Assembly (NCBI GenBank): GCA_036245525.1
Contig: BTPG01000005.1
Location: forward strand, 117,109,619-117,173,618
Origin: Semisulcospira habei
Lineage: Eukaryota > Mollusca > Gastropoda > Semisulcospiridae
DNA length: 64,000 nt
Direction: 5' to 3'
The notes below the pieces were generated by a model. The model did not search any database, was not told where the DNA came from, and saw only the letters and a program-made list of their open reading frames with translations. How positions within the stretch are numbered: position 1 is the stretch's first letter; the number at the start of each line of letters is the position of its first letter. Below, one piece after another: positions 55,501 through 61,355 of this stretch. A program made the translations under genes and the position numbers.

Positions 55501-58389
55501 ACCCAGGTCGAAGACCAACCAGAACACCGCGGAGTCCAGGACCCACGGCTGAAGGCAGGCTCGAGGCAATCCCGGTCCGTGACAGGCGTCCATGCAGGCG
55601 CTGCTGGCACGACCAGTTCCAGACGCTAGGAACACCGCCGAGGAAATCAGGAAGCGTCCACCTACACCAGACACCCTGAAGATAGTCCTGGCGCTAAGCA
55701 GAAAGTTAGGACACATGAGTGTGAAAATCGCCACATACAGTCTGGCACTGAGGCACATGAGCACAGTTCACAAGATGCCACGGTCCCGTCAGGTCTAAGG
55801 CACAAAGACTGACGAGGAAAATTCCCACAGGAAAGCACCCAAGCCTAACACCGGGCACTCTGAGGCTAGCAGTAGAGCGAAGGAGAAAGTTCAGGACACA
55901 CGAAGTGTGTAACACACTACGGCCAGACCGGCTTCGAGGCGCGTGAGCACAGTTCACTGGGCGCCGCTGTCTCGTCAGGTCTAAGGCACAAACACCGACG
56001 AAAAGTCCCACAAGAAAGCATCCAAGCCTAACATAAGGCAAAGCGTAGGGTAACACCTCCACCAAAACCCCAGGACCGGTTTCACAACAGTACACAGCTC
56101 GAAGCTAGAGTCATAGACGTACACAACCTTTCACTGTCTAGCAAAGAAACTGACTGGTGAACTAAGCCCTGGGCGCATGCACGGTTGGATTGGAAGGGAG
56201 GCTACTCGGGTTACAGACTAGGCTATGGCGCCCCTCACCTGCCATCATGGCCATACTCGTACACAACAATTTTGGGCTAAAATTAGACTAGCTAAGAAAC
56301 CATTCCTATTAGTAATACCATCGGTAATGTGTTTTGAGGAAACAAAGGTCTTACCATCAGGTATCTTTGTACCAAGTTTGGGTTTGAAGTTGTGAATAGT
56401 ATTTGAGAAAAAATAAATTATGTCAAAATATAGCTATTTTTTACATATTTCCTGATCCCGTGGCCTTGACCTTTGCGAGAGGTCACTCAAACTGGTATGT
56501 TTAGAAAGGTCTTGCCACAAAGTATCCTTGGGCCTAGTTTGAAGAATCTGGCTTGAATAGTCTCTGAGAAAATGCCATCGTTAAAGTTTACCACGGACGA
56601 TGGCAGATAGACGACGACGGCGGACTGGCGACCACTGGCCCAAAACATACTCACTTTTGCTTTGCACGTGAGCCAAAAAGCACTACTGACAGCCAAAAGG
56701 GTTAGGTACATGAGTGTGAGTACGGAAAAATGAGACATTGAAACATGTCAAAGGGACAATTTGATATCATAACACTGAAATAAAGACTATCTAACAAACT
56801 GAAGAAAGTGTATTAATTGATAGCCTGTCTTTAATGCCATGCAAGTACCAAAGACTATCTCCCAGGAACGTTTGAAAAAAAAGAAAGAGTTGAAAGAGCA
56901 TATCCTTCTCTCTCTTGAAAATTGCTGCAAGATAGAAAAAAATACATGTCTGGTAATTACCCCCCTGCTGTCGCGTTGCTCCGTGAAAGTGATCAGCGCA
57001 TCATCGTCATCTTCATCATCACGCAGAAGGTACACAGCCGTGTCAACCAGCTTTTTGTCGGCATTGTCACCTGTATACGAGAAAGTTACATTAGCTCCAT
57101 CATACTCGCTCTTCAGACACCACAGACAGAGGTGGCCATGACAGTACAAGGGTAGTGTAAGGTGACACTGGTGCCTTGAAGGTACCAAGCCCATCTGGCA
57201 CTTTCCTTGACCTATCATGGCGGACTCGTATTCCCAAGCCGGCACCATTTCATTTTTCACCAACCCTTTTAGTCCCAGGACCCTGCAGCAGGAGATGGAC
57301 TGATCACGATAATTCAAGGGTAGGGCCAGATGAGCTTGGCGCCTGAAGGCGCCAAACTCATCTGGCACTACCCTTGAATTATCATGATCAATCCATCTCC
57401 TACAACTGGTACATAGTCACTAGGCAATACTGCCGAAATTTGAGAAAAGGGACCTTGGGGCTAAAAGGGCTAACAAACTTCTGAAAGTCATTACTAGGTG
57501 TGAATGAACCAAGCCTGCATAATATTATGCCTCAAGAGCCCACACATCTGCAGCGGCTCATGTGTACCTCTTGCATTTGTGTGTTGTTTGCTGTGACCCA
57601 GCAGTGAAAGGGTTAAGAACTGTACGAAAATGCGCGATATACATGTAATGTGACATCATAACAATACACTCCGTTTATCATGTCACTTAACCCTTTTCGT
57701 CTTGATACATTATTGCTTGGAAATAAACTTGACCATGACAGTTCAAGTCCAAGTTTAAGGGTGGTGCCAGGATAGCTTGGCACCTGAGGTGCCAAGCTAT
57801 TCTGGCACCACCCTTTAACTAAAATGGTTCATCTATCTTGTAATCTGTAATGTGGCCTTTAGGAGACAATAAGCAATTTTTTTTTTTAATCAAATCTCAG
57901 GATGTAAAGGTTAAGAAGGCAATTATTTACATGGCTTACATTTTACACTTGTCTGCCCGGCCAACATTCAAGATGTTAAGAAATATTTACCATGACAACG
58001 CAAAGGAGAATGCCTGATTAGCATGCTGAACTCTTGAAACTGGGCAAAGCAGGCATCACTCTTGAGCTGTGACATTTGAGACACCTGCAGTCTGAACTTG
58101 ATTTCTCTAGTACATGCAAACAGTACTGGTGGTTGCATGCACAAGGGAGTTAACCCTCTGGCTGTCGGTAGCGCTATTTTTCGCAATGATTCCTGCAGGA
58201 ATCATCGCGACATAAAGCACTACCGACGGCCAAAGGGTACAAGTGTAAGCGTTTCTCACCGATCTTCAGTGGCTGGATGGTGAGCCAGATGGACGTATCC
58301 TCAGTGAGCGTCAGCTGATACTGGTGACTTATGAACCCTCTGTTCTCATCCACGAAGAAACAGCCTTTCGACTTGGCGTGGTACCATTC
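34962..58389 (-). CDS. EFCAB7: EFCAB7-like EF-hand protein, partial (eight exons)
   Basis: Joined exons 58260-58389, 56961-57070, 44800-44957, 40176-40309, 39004-39152, 37751-37870, 35543-35632 and 34962-35069 give 333 residues with all splice phases matching (0/1, 1/0, 0/2, 2/1, 1/0, then 0). In order they show SKGCFFVDENRGFISHQYQ, LVDTAVYLLRDDED, GKYCLLPFTTGCRL, the EF-hand IADLDGNGLLSREEF, DTEDLWITLNNMGYNRALEM, ACPFLLDVYAEDG, and ASIVIENK before a Cys-rich end; each matches the same stretch of vertebrate EFCAB7. In mammals EFCAB7 with IQCE anchors the EVC-EVC2 complex at the base of the primary cilium and promotes Hedgehog signalling. The N-terminal EF-hands lie beyond the window (after 64 kb) and the C-terminal exon was not found. 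Four introns carry DIRS or TTAA elements. Confidence 0.88.
35214..35301. mobile_element. Hairpin MITE family D, copy 2
   Basis: TTAACTCTTAAACTCACAGA and TTCTGGGAGTTTAAGAGTTA, with TTAA at both ends and a repeated TTAACTCTTAA at the left. Lies in the intron between exons g and h. Confidence 0.88.
35395..35492 (+). mobile_element. Hairpin MITE family A, copy 12 (decayed)
   Basis: TTCAAGGGTGGTGCCCAATA / CTAATCTGTCGCTACCCTTG, with the right block TGTCAGGGCTGAATGGGTT. Confidence 0.7.
35543..35632 (-). CDS. EFCAB7: EFCAB7 exon g
   Basis: 30 codons, phase 0, acceptor TTTTTCCAG, donor GTGTGT. Reads GEATKVKGMKDLTMYTYVGD then ARASIVIENK. Confidence 0.9.
35806..37183 (+). mobile_element. TTAA-bounded element P1
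   Basis: About 1.4 kb from TTAAAGGGGCACGTCTGACC to GGGGAACATAACTTTAA. Inverted copy P2 is at 42836-44417. Both keep two coding-like pieces: SELKRKKRKRDKIPLSRIDI (36122-36181) and DFDSIASMEGLFYILVENYV then KGMPEN (about 36800-36880). No transposase core is visible, so it is probably non-autonomous. Lies in the intron between exons f and g. Confidence 0.75.
37340..37400. repeat. Short palindromic repeat, family C
   Basis: TACTGTGAACAGTGCCAGTG then GCTGTGTATGCACACAGGGT. Confidence 0.5.
37468..37692 (-). mobile_element. Hairpin MITE family A2, copy 13 (full length, TTAA-bounded)
   Basis: TTAACCCATATCATACTGAG ... CCGAATGATAAGGGTTAA: the same 225-bp element as 33525-33750, inverted. Arms GTGCCAGAATAGCCTGGCGC and GCGCCAAGCTATTCTGGCAC. 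Confidence 0.93.
37751..37870 (-). CDS. EFCAB7: EFCAB7 exon f
   Basis: 40 codons, phase 0 both sides, acceptor TCTGCTAG, donor GTAAGA. Reads ACPFLLDVYAEDGEAILKVT then KLENPGKVLENAVCASAIAK. Confidence 0.92.
37900..38160. repeat. Family E-like repeat
   Basis: CCCCTTCACTGCCAGTGGCC at the left and CATTAAAGACCATCATTAGG near 38010, also present near 26125 and 44470. Includes CTAACCCTAACCC at 38046-38058. Confidence 0.55.
38160..38870 (+). repeat. T165 family array with the AAGGGCTGGCTTCTG sub-repeat
   Basis: Two copies of GGCAAAGCCCTTATGGCTCA / AAGGGCTGGCTTCTG-type sequence (38175 and 38475), then T165 units with TGACCTTGACCTTTCC (38223 and 38770) and ACCAAGTTTGGGTTTGAGG. Confidence 0.8.
38880..38972. 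mobile_element. Hairpin MITE family B, copy 8
   Basis: TAAATCTTTGGCTATACATA / CAAGGTGATTCCTGCAG / AAAATCACCTCAACAAAAAT / AGGCAGCCAAAGGATTAA. Only about 30 bp from EFCAB7 exon e. Confidence 0.82.
39004..39152 (-). CDS. EFCAB7: EFCAB7 exon e
   Basis: Acceptor CCTTGACAG, donor GTTGGT (a weak donor; the alternative GTCAGT 4 bp on would shift the frame). Reads ITKKGFIALNEMEAEDNKGD then TEDLWITLNNMGYNRALEMD. Confidence 0.92.
39190..39395 (+). repeat. T165 family terminal block
   Basis: TAACCTTGACCTTTGAGAGA then GGTTTTGCCACAAAGTATCC and ATGCCAACATTAAAGTTTAC, the standard end of the family. Confidence 0.8.
39396..39960 (+). mobile_element. tRNA-derived SINE
   Basis: A pol III promoter is visible: A box TGGCGCAGCGG (39534-39544) and B box GGTTCGATACC (39579-39589), about 35 bp apart as in tRNAs. 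A core with CTCCGGGTACTCCGGCT (39660-39676) follows, and an AT-rich tail ending TATGTATTATTATTATG (about 39940-39956). The first 130 bp (AAT run and GGCGCCTATACATGTATACA) look like a separate 3'-end fragment. The cloverleaf arms do not pair, so it is not a working tRNA gene. Confidence 0.85.
40176..40309 (-). CDS. EFCAB7: EFCAB7 exon d (EF-hand)
   Basis: Phase 2 in, 1 out. Holds a canonical calcium loop D-x-D-x-N-x-L-x-S-x-x-E in IADLDGNGLLSREEF, followed by WFNIRTSDDEVADDEWQV. The acceptor GCGTGCAG is only about 15-20 bp from the end of DIRS-2. Confidence 0.93.
40323..42315 (+). mobile_element. DIRS-2: internally deleted DIRS element
   Basis: 2.0 kb, in EFCAB7 intron c-d, antisense to the gene. 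Inverted repeats at 40325-40520 and 42090-42310 share GTTCTTAGGCTAAAATTGTG, GGGGTTCCCCGAATGCCTC and ATGGGCAGGCACGGGAGACA (given in the right-end sense). An internal complementary region lies at 41950-42060. Gag, RT and RNase H are gone; only the recombinase end is left. Terminal motif GATGACATGACT sets it apart from DIRS-1/4 (GATGGCATTACT) and DIRS-3 (GATGGTATTACT). Confidence 0.92.
41020..41845 (+). pseudogene. DIRS-2 tyrosine recombinase remnant
   Basis: MIAETYRHLSCPDPCACKDI, then DLTRKTCFLLALATAA (41215-41262). A one-base shift follows (CCGAGTCAGAGAGCTACACG still encodes RVRELH in the next frame, keeping the first Arg). Then SWLRWVIRSAYQDLSPQGVK, the HEVRAMA box (41644-41664), GWQAESTFARFYLRDLAGHR with the Tyr, ending at the TAG near 41845. 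Better preserved at the 3' end than DIRS-1. Two frame breaks make it inactive. Confidence 0.9.
42490..42727. mobile_element. TTAA-bounded element, family F
   Basis: TTAACCCGTTCAGTGCCC at the left and GGGCATTGAATGGGTTAA at the right. An inner palindrome is TAGATCCTCACGAGCCCCCG / AGGCTCATGAGGATCTATG. A short direct repeat TAGCTGATATTTACTCTTAA precedes it (42471 and 42502). Confidence 0.88.
42836..44417 (-). mobile_element. TTAA-bounded element P2 (inverted copy of P1)
   Basis: TTAAAGTTATTCTCCCCAGG at the left and GGTCGGATGTGCCCCTTTAA at the right. Minus strand keeps DFDSIANMEDLFYILVENYV then KGMPENI (about 43365-43430) and RDKIPLSRIDIRQGNIEL (about 44010-44065). It is 200 bp longer than P1 because of a LINE insert. 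In the intron between EFCAB7 exons c and d. Confidence 0.78.
42987..43207 (-). mobile_element. 5'-truncated LINE insert in P2 with 12-bp target duplication
   Basis: TTGTTTTTGTAC at 42987-42998 and again at 43196-43207 flank a 197-bp insert. The minus strand encodes GKRKRGRPRNSWRRDLQADI then GTTWSRIEGEAQDRSCWRSL and GDRRK, the end of a non-LTR polymerase. Its 3' tail is (GTAA)n on the minus strand. P1 has the uninterrupted site. Confidence 0.93.
44425..44545. repeat. CACCTGTCATTAAA repeat
   Basis: TCACCTGTCATTAAAAACCA shared with 26113-26135 and 38009-38030; part of the family E background. Confidence 0.45.
44800..44957 (-). CDS. EFCAB7: EFCAB7 exon c
   Basis: Acceptor GGTGCTTTCAG, donor GTGAGA, phase 0 in and 2 out. 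Reads CHGVRCDLTVGKYCLLPFTT, GCRLGPRKSEP and DEITLTKPF(K). Intron b-c is 12 kb long because of DIRS-3. Confidence 0.9.
45278..45345. mobile_element. Hairpin MITE family B, copy 9 (right arm lost)
   Basis: CCCTTTGGTTGTCAGTAGAG / TTGTTGCAATGATTCCTGCA / GGAATTATCACAACAA, then abrupt change to the GGCAAAGCC sub-repeat. Confidence 0.78.
45346..46184 (+). repeat. T165 tandem array, best-preserved copy
   Basis: Five units, each with a perfect TGACCCTTGACCT at 45483, 45646, 45810, 45977 and 46141 (start positions), spacing 163, 164, 167 and 164 bp. Other unit markers: AATTAGTATGCATAGAAAGG, TTACCATCAGGTATCTCTGT, GGGTTTGAAGTTGTGAATAG and TTTGTCAAAATATGGCTATT. The array is cut by DIRS-3 and resumes at 56344. 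Confidence 0.93.
46600..47457 (-). pseudogene. DIRS-3 tyrosine recombinase remnant
   Basis: Minus strand: DLLLLALASASKVSELLAQS (first Arg of ARVSEL replaced by Lys), then a frame that still gives VATVGWRAETTF near 46730-46790. Preceding HxxR region is out of frame. Several shifts; inactive. Confidence 0.82.
47557..49456 (-). pseudogene. DIRS-3 RNase H / RT / ORF1 remnants
   Basis: GC-rich minus-strand region with many short open frames in different phases. It sits where DIRS-4 has RNase H and RT. The stretch 48935-49456 opens with VLACGGDTEDRSSREPN and may be the ORF1 end. I could not place the RT catalytic box with certainty, so the subdivision is tentative. Confidence 0.5.
49520..50341. 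other. Unresolved sequence inside DIRS-3
   Basis: Contains short direct repeats GTTCACGTGCGATAAGGTAG / GTTCACGTGCGGTAGTGTAG (49892 and 49927) and a splice-donor-like GGTAAGTTAAGC on the minus strand at about 49613. No protein family recognised. Confidence 0.4.
50342..50683 (-). mobile_element. Retroposon R390, copy 2, with 12-bp target duplication
   Basis: TAATTCAGTATA stands at 50342-50353 and 50672-50683; the 318-bp insert between them is R390. On the minus strand its 3' end is CGGGACGTTAAGCAATGTAC followed by AATCAA. 5' end shorter than in the other copies (lacks the GTCTGCCCTGGG block). Confidence 0.93.
50684..51179. other. Unresolved sequence between R390 and the Penelope-like element
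   Basis: AT-rich at the left, then GC-richer with CGTACGTGACCGGGTGCGGA (51054). No recognised domain. Confidence 0.35.
51562..51686. repeat. (GA)n microsatellite
   Basis: About 120 bp of GA-rich repeat with interruptions, followed by ATTGATTGATTGATTG, the tail of R390 copy 3. Confidence 0.95.
51687..52072 (-). mobile_element. Retroposon R390, copy 3
   Basis: About 385 bp. (ATTG)n at 51686-51701 is the 3' tail on the minus strand; the 5' end is the GGGTCTGCCCTGGGGGACTT block. GA repeats flank it on both sides, so it landed in a GA microsatellite. Confidence 0.88.
52068..52570. repeat. GA and A microsatellites and purine-rich sequence
   Basis: GA run at 52071-52102, poly-A of about 30 at 52380-52410, GA-rich stretch 52440-52545 and G run 52557-52569. 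Purine bias is almost complete over 190 bp. Confidence 0.9.
52914..53510 (-). CDS. GIY-YIG endonuclease end of a Penelope-like element
   Basis: 198-residue open frame from ATG (53508-53510) to TAA. The last third is a GIY-YIG nuclease: YVISCVKCGQLYVGETERTI then NDRFKEHLQSV and GRHFNQADHS, with the catalytic-type Arg in NDRFKEH and the YVG core. A Cys-rich lead CNVPNCKTCPFICPS precedes it, as in Penelope/Poseidon proteins, where it lies between RT and nuclease. The nuclease nicks the target for reverse transcription. The frame is intact, but without RT the protein is only a C-terminal piece. If transcribed it could act in trans; nothing in the sequence shows that it is. Confidence 0.9.
   Translation of the reverse strand: MVYHPHTNPVRKILLSNWGLLSSSKESAAIFSEPPLVAFKRDINLRDMLVRSTLKPRSTTRPSGSTPCNVPNCKTCPFICPSTVVNGPRYKFNIDRYFTCQTTNVIYVISCVKCGQLYVGETERTINDRFKEHLQSVKYHYNRPVGRHFNQADHSVSDIRVKGLWLMQASNVWARKDREKFLINKLGTVAPLGMNMKD
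53704..54240. other. Unresolved sequence inside DIRS-3
   Basis: Includes ACACTAGTATAAAGAGGAGT (53833-53852), which resembles a TATA region of an LTR, but no second LTR copy was found. No coding sequence recognised. Confidence 0.35.
54240..55290. repeat. Tandem repeat of about 306 bp inside DIRS-3
   Basis: CAGAGACCACTCGACGGGAC at 54681 and CAGAGACCACTCGACAGGAC at 54987. Each unit continues through TGCCGGTACTAGAGCTCGGG, CTCACTCACTCGGTAAGGGC and GCGTACCGGTGTTGGATCTT. A weaker third copy starts near 54555. Confidence 0.85.
55291..56110. repeat. GC-rich DIRS-3 5' region with a 184-bp tandem repeat
   Basis: CGTCAGGTCTAAGGCACAAA recurs at about 55788 and 55974, and GAGCACAGTTCAC at 55759 and 55946. 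Minus-strand frames through the repeat read CALDLTRQRRPVNCAHAP and CALDLTGPWHLVNCAHVP. It lies just inside the left inverted repeat of DIRS-3, where the untranslated leader is expected. Confidence 0.7.
56344..56680 (+). repeat. T165 repeat, continuation beyond DIRS-3
   Basis: Takes up the unit broken at 46184 with AAAGGTCTTACCATCAGGTA. It ends with the standard block GCCACAAAGTATCCTTGGGC and CTCACTTTTGCTTTGCACG. Confidence 0.92.
56676..56706. mobile_element. Hairpin MITE family B, right-end fragment
   Basis: AAAAAGCACTACTGACAGCC then AAAAGGGTTAG; only one arm is left. Confidence 0.7.
56961..57070 (-). CDS. EFCAB7: EFCAB7 exon b
   Basis: Phase 1 in, phase 0 out; acceptor GTATACAG, donor GTAATT. 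Reads DNADKKLVDTAVYLLRDDED then a run of Asp and ALITFTEQRDSRG. Confidence 0.9.
57135..57240 (+). mobile_element. Family A hairpin, copy 14 (decayed)
   Basis: CCATGACAGTACAAGGGTAG and CACTTTCCTTGACCTATCAT as arms around GGTGCCTTGAAGGTACC. About 65 bp from EFCAB7 exon b. Confidence 0.7.
57261..57474 (-). mobile_element. Hairpin MITE family A, copy 15 (full length)
   Basis: CCAACCCTTTTAGTCCCAGG ... CTTGGGGCTAAAAGGGCTAA. Arms GGGCCAGATGAGCTTGGCGC and GCGCCAAACTCATCTGGCAC: GATGAGC subfamily. Confidence 0.92.
57520..57614. repeat. Family F-like fragment
   Basis: CTCAAGAGCCCACACATCTG / CAGCGGCTCATGTGTACCTC and an end GTGAAAGGGTTAAG; related to the inner part of 42490-42727. Confidence 0.5.
57687..57915 (+). 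mobile_element. Hairpin MITE family A2, copy 16
   Basis: TTAACCCTTTTCGTCTTGAT ... CAGGATGTAAAGGTTAA. Arms GGTGGTGCCAGGATAGCTTG and CAAGCTATTCTGGCACCACC around GCACCTGAGGTGC, a loop stem that also stays paired. Confidence 0.92.
58107..58155. repeat. Short palindromic repeat, family C
   Basis: ACATGCAAACAGTACTGGTG then GTTGCATGCACAAGGGAGTT; joins directly to the next family B copy through GTTAAC. Confidence 0.65.
58152..58238. mobile_element. Hairpin MITE family B, copy 10
   Basis: TTAACCCTCTGGCTGTCGGT at the left; CACTACCGACGGCCAAAGGG at the right; inner arms CGCAATGATTCCTGCAGGAA and AATCATCGCGACATA. About 20 bp from the donor of EFCAB7 exon a. Confidence 0.9.
58260..58389 (-). CDS. EFCAB7: EFCAB7 exon a (first in the window)
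   Basis: 43 codons plus 1 nt, acceptor GTTTCAG, donor GTGAGA. EWYHAKSKGCFF and ISHQYQLTL are the family block; the last base joins the next exon to give Gly. DIRS-4 lies about 300 bp upstream in the preceding intron. Confidence 0.92.
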
Positions 58390-58427
58390 CTGAAACCAGG
58401 TGAATACATGCATTTACAGCAGAAAGT

Positions 58428-58608
58428 GTTTTGGAGGTGTCACCTAACGTCCACGTACCAGTTGCAGGAGATGGATGGGCCATGATAATTCAAGGTTAGT
58501 GCCAGATTAGTTTGGCGCCTGAAAGGCGCCAAGCTGATCTGGCACTACCCTTGAATTGTCATATCCGATCCATCTCCTTCAAAAGGGCATTGAGGATGAA
58601 TGGGTTGA
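58428..58608 (+). mobile_element. Hairpin MITE family A, copy 17
   Basis: Arms GGTTAGTGCCAGATTAGTTT and AGCTGATCTGGCACTACCCT; flanking GCAGGAGATGGATGGGCCAT and GGATGAATGGGTTGAA. About 40 bp upstream of the EFCAB7 exon a acceptor. Confidence 0.9.
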
Positions 58609-59179
58609 AAGTCAAAGTGCTCTCTCAAGAGAAGTGTTGGACAGTCTAATAACCACCTGGGCCTTCAAAAAGATGGATTTCTGCCATTTGTCTGAAAAAT
58701 TAATTTTCTCTAAAATGTATTTTTTCGAAAAATACTTACCGATGCCATTACTACAATGGAACAACCTATAGCTTGCGTAATTTTAGCCCAAAAACTTACG
58801 ATGTGTTCAGAGCCAGGGGAGGCCACCAGGGGAGCCGTGACCTGGTACCCGGGTAGCCTCCCTTCCCACCCCACGTGGGTAACTGCCAGCGCAGCCAAGC
58901 CAAACCAGTTCTTTCGTTTAGGTGGCTAGCGGCGAGCGGGGCAGGTGGGAGGGCCGTCCGAGTAATGGCATCGGTAAGTATTTTTCGAAAAAATACATTT
59001 TAGAGAAAAATTAATTTGTTTCTTCAAAAACATTACCGATGCCATTACTACAATGGAGAATAGCGAAGAGGAGGAGGGTGCCGCGTAACCCAGTGACTGA
59101 CTGAGCTAGCAAGCCCCATCCTCCCTGGTGGAAGCTCCCGGTAATTTTAGCTAAAGGATTACCAACGGCACCGGGAGGG

Positions 59180-61355
59180 AGTGTTGCGCCGCCTCAATGT
59201 CCCCCACCAGGGCCAGGTTGTCTCGCTGGCCAACAGGTTACGGAGGTAGAACCAGGTGAAGGTCGACTCGGTCCGCCAGCCTACGGCAGCCAGACTGTCT
59301 CGGACAGCGCAGTTGCGGTCGGGTGCGGCGCTAGCAGCCGTGGCTCTGACCTCGTGGGCCCGGCAGTGTAGTCGCTTGGCAGCGTCAGGTCAGAGGTCCT
59401 GGTCTCTTGGCTTGACTTCGCGAACGAAGATTCTATAGGGCTTGCCCACGTCTTCTGCAGGCATTTTCGTGGCTGCGGAGGCCAATCCGGGACAGGCAGG
59501 TACGACCGCAGTGGCTGCAGGGGAAGGTCTGTTCAGGGTTCTGAATTACGACAGCTCTGTTTTTTCTTCTGAGCCGCTTGTCCTTAAGGTTAGCTCTGCG
59601 AGAGTCCTCAAAGGAGACGGCTGCCTTGTGAATGGTGGAGCGCCAGGTGTCACGGTCCGCAGCAAGCGAAGACCACTGGCGGTGGTCGATTTGGCAGGCA
59701 CTAAGTGACTTCTTGAGACCGTCTTTGTATCTCTTCTTTGGTGCCCCTCTGTCTCAGTGTCCAGTGGCGAGCTCGCCGAACAGAGTGATCTTGGGTAGGC
59801 GATGATCCTCCATCCTGGAGACGTGCCCCGCCCAGCGAAGCTGTGTCCGCAGCAGCAAAGCCTCGATGCTCAGTTTCCGCCTGTTCAAGGACCTCGACGT
59901 TGGTGACATAGTCACTCCAGTGAATGCTGAGGATGGTACGCAGGCAGCGCTGGTGAAAGCGTTCGAGGAGTCGTAGTTGGCTGCGGTAGAGGGCCCAGGA
60001 CTCGGAACCGTACAGCAGGGTGGTGAGGACGACAGCTCTGTACACGCTGATCTTGGTGCCTTATTTCAGCTGTTGATTGTGCCACACCCGCTTGAATAGT
60101 CGCCCGAAAGCACTGTTCGCTTTTGCCAGCCTGTTGTCCAGCTCCTTGTCCAGCTTGGCGTCTGACGTGATGATGCAGCCAAGGTAGGTAAACTGGTGTA
60201 CAGACTTCAGTTCGGACTCGCCGATGGTGATGTGGGGAGGGCGATGCTCTTCCTTGGGTGCCGGCTGATGAAGGACCTCTGTCTTTTTCAGACTGACCTC
60301 AAGTCCAAAGAGCTGGGCGGCATCTGCGAAGCAGGACGTAATGCGCTGCAAGGCTCTCTCTGTGTGTGCAACGAGGGCAGCGTCATCAGCAAAGAGCAGC
60401 TCACGAATCAGTTGGTCTAGGGTTTTCGTGTGGGCCTGCAGTCGTCTGAGGTTGAACAGGCTGCCATCGAGACGATACCTGATGTACACTGCGTCGTCAT
60501 CGTCGAGGTCCACTGTGGCCTGCTTCAACATCATGCTGAAGAAGATGGTGAAGAGGGTCGGTGCCAGCACGCAGCCTTGCTTCACGCCGTTGCGAATGGG
60601 GAATGGTTCTGAGAGGTCACTGTTTAGTCTGAGGTCCTGGTAGGCGGAGCGTATCACCCATCTTAGCCAGGAAGAGATCGTCTGGGCTGAGATGTCTTGT
60701 CTACCTGGGGACAGAGAGAGAAAGAGGCGGGTGCGTCCCTGGCGGAGCGGCGTGGTTTGGCGTAGGTACACGCGTTAGGCTCTCATCGGGTCCTGTTGTT
60801 TGACTTCCTTGTTGGGGTCAATCGGCTTCAGCGATTGTACAGTGATCACCCGGGGGGCTGCCAACGGGGACTGGTTCTTGGCCAAGAAGGCCGGGTCCGT
60901 TAGTAGCTGCACGGAGCCATCCGACCTGCACTACAAGCAGGCGGGCACGCGGAGAGCGCAGGCAGCTCACTCACTCTAGAGGCTGTGGCTACGGCGAGCA
61001 GAAGCAAGTCTTCGCGTAGCGTCGGCCAGGCTTGCTAGGGGAAGTGGCTCGAAACGCTAGCGTTCAGCCAGGTGAGTACCCAGGGTAAGTCCCAGCGTAG
61101 GATCAGGGAGCGGAGGGCAGGTCGCTGTATGCCGAAGCAGGCCATAAGGTCAGCGAGGTCCTTACACTTGCCGGGGTCTGCTCGGCCCAGATGCCGGTAA
61201 GCGTCGGCGATCAAAGCGACGTAGCCCCTGAAGGTGATCGGTGCCAAGTGCTGTTCGGCAAAGAGCCAGAGGAAGAACTCGGCCAGTAGTAAGGAAGTCA
61301 GATTTTGGTAGGGGAGAGGCGACAGAGGTCGCACCAGGCTCCCAGTACTCTCCAC
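59180..61355 (-). pseudogene. DIRS-4 tyrosine recombinase, interrupted by a LINE
   Basis: 5' part on minus: FFLWLFAEQHLAPITFRGYV, DLADLMACFGIQRPALRSLI, then past 61040 TASRVSEL (the first catalytic Arg kept, about 60975) and SSWLRWVIRSAYQDL up to 60631. After a 1.2-kb LINE it resumes at 59403 with RAHEVRATAASAAPDRNCAV, GWRTESTFTWFYLRNL and the Tyr. The LINE and frame breaks make it inactive; without the LINE it would be the best-kept recombinase of the four. Confidence 0.9.
59393..60641 (-). mobile_element. 5'-truncated LINE insert with 11-bp target duplication
   Basis: GAGGTCCTGGT at 59393-59403 and 60631-60641 flank 1227 bp. The minus strand encodes the second half of a non-LTR reverse transcriptase: FPIRNGVKQGCVLAPTLFTI, LIRELLFADDAALVAHTERA (FADD box) and HQFTYLGCIITSDAKLDKEL. 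It continues with [20 protein letters not shown], then a final C2H2 finger FPCSHCGRTCLSRIGLRSHE near 59450-59520. Such C-terminal fingers are known in a mollusc-rich LINE group (RTE/Nimb-like; clade not certain). Confidence 0.93.

Larger units (their letters stand above)
46185..56343 (-). mobile_element. DIRS-3: DIRS element with nested insertions
   Basis: About 10 kb in EFCAB7 intron b-c, same strand as the gene. Inverted ends: CTTAGCTAGTCTAATTTTAG and GGTGAGGGGCGCCATAGC at 46255-46335 match 56190-56290 in reverse. Internal complementary region at about 46450-46560. Recombinase at 46.6-47.5 kb and RNase H/RT/ORF1 remnants at 47.6-49.5 kb on minus. 49.5-56.1 kb is mostly other sequence: a retroposon, a Penelope-like element, microsatellites and tandem repeats. 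The flanks GTATGCATA and AAAGGTCTTACCATC join to restore a T165 unit. Confidence 0.9.
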
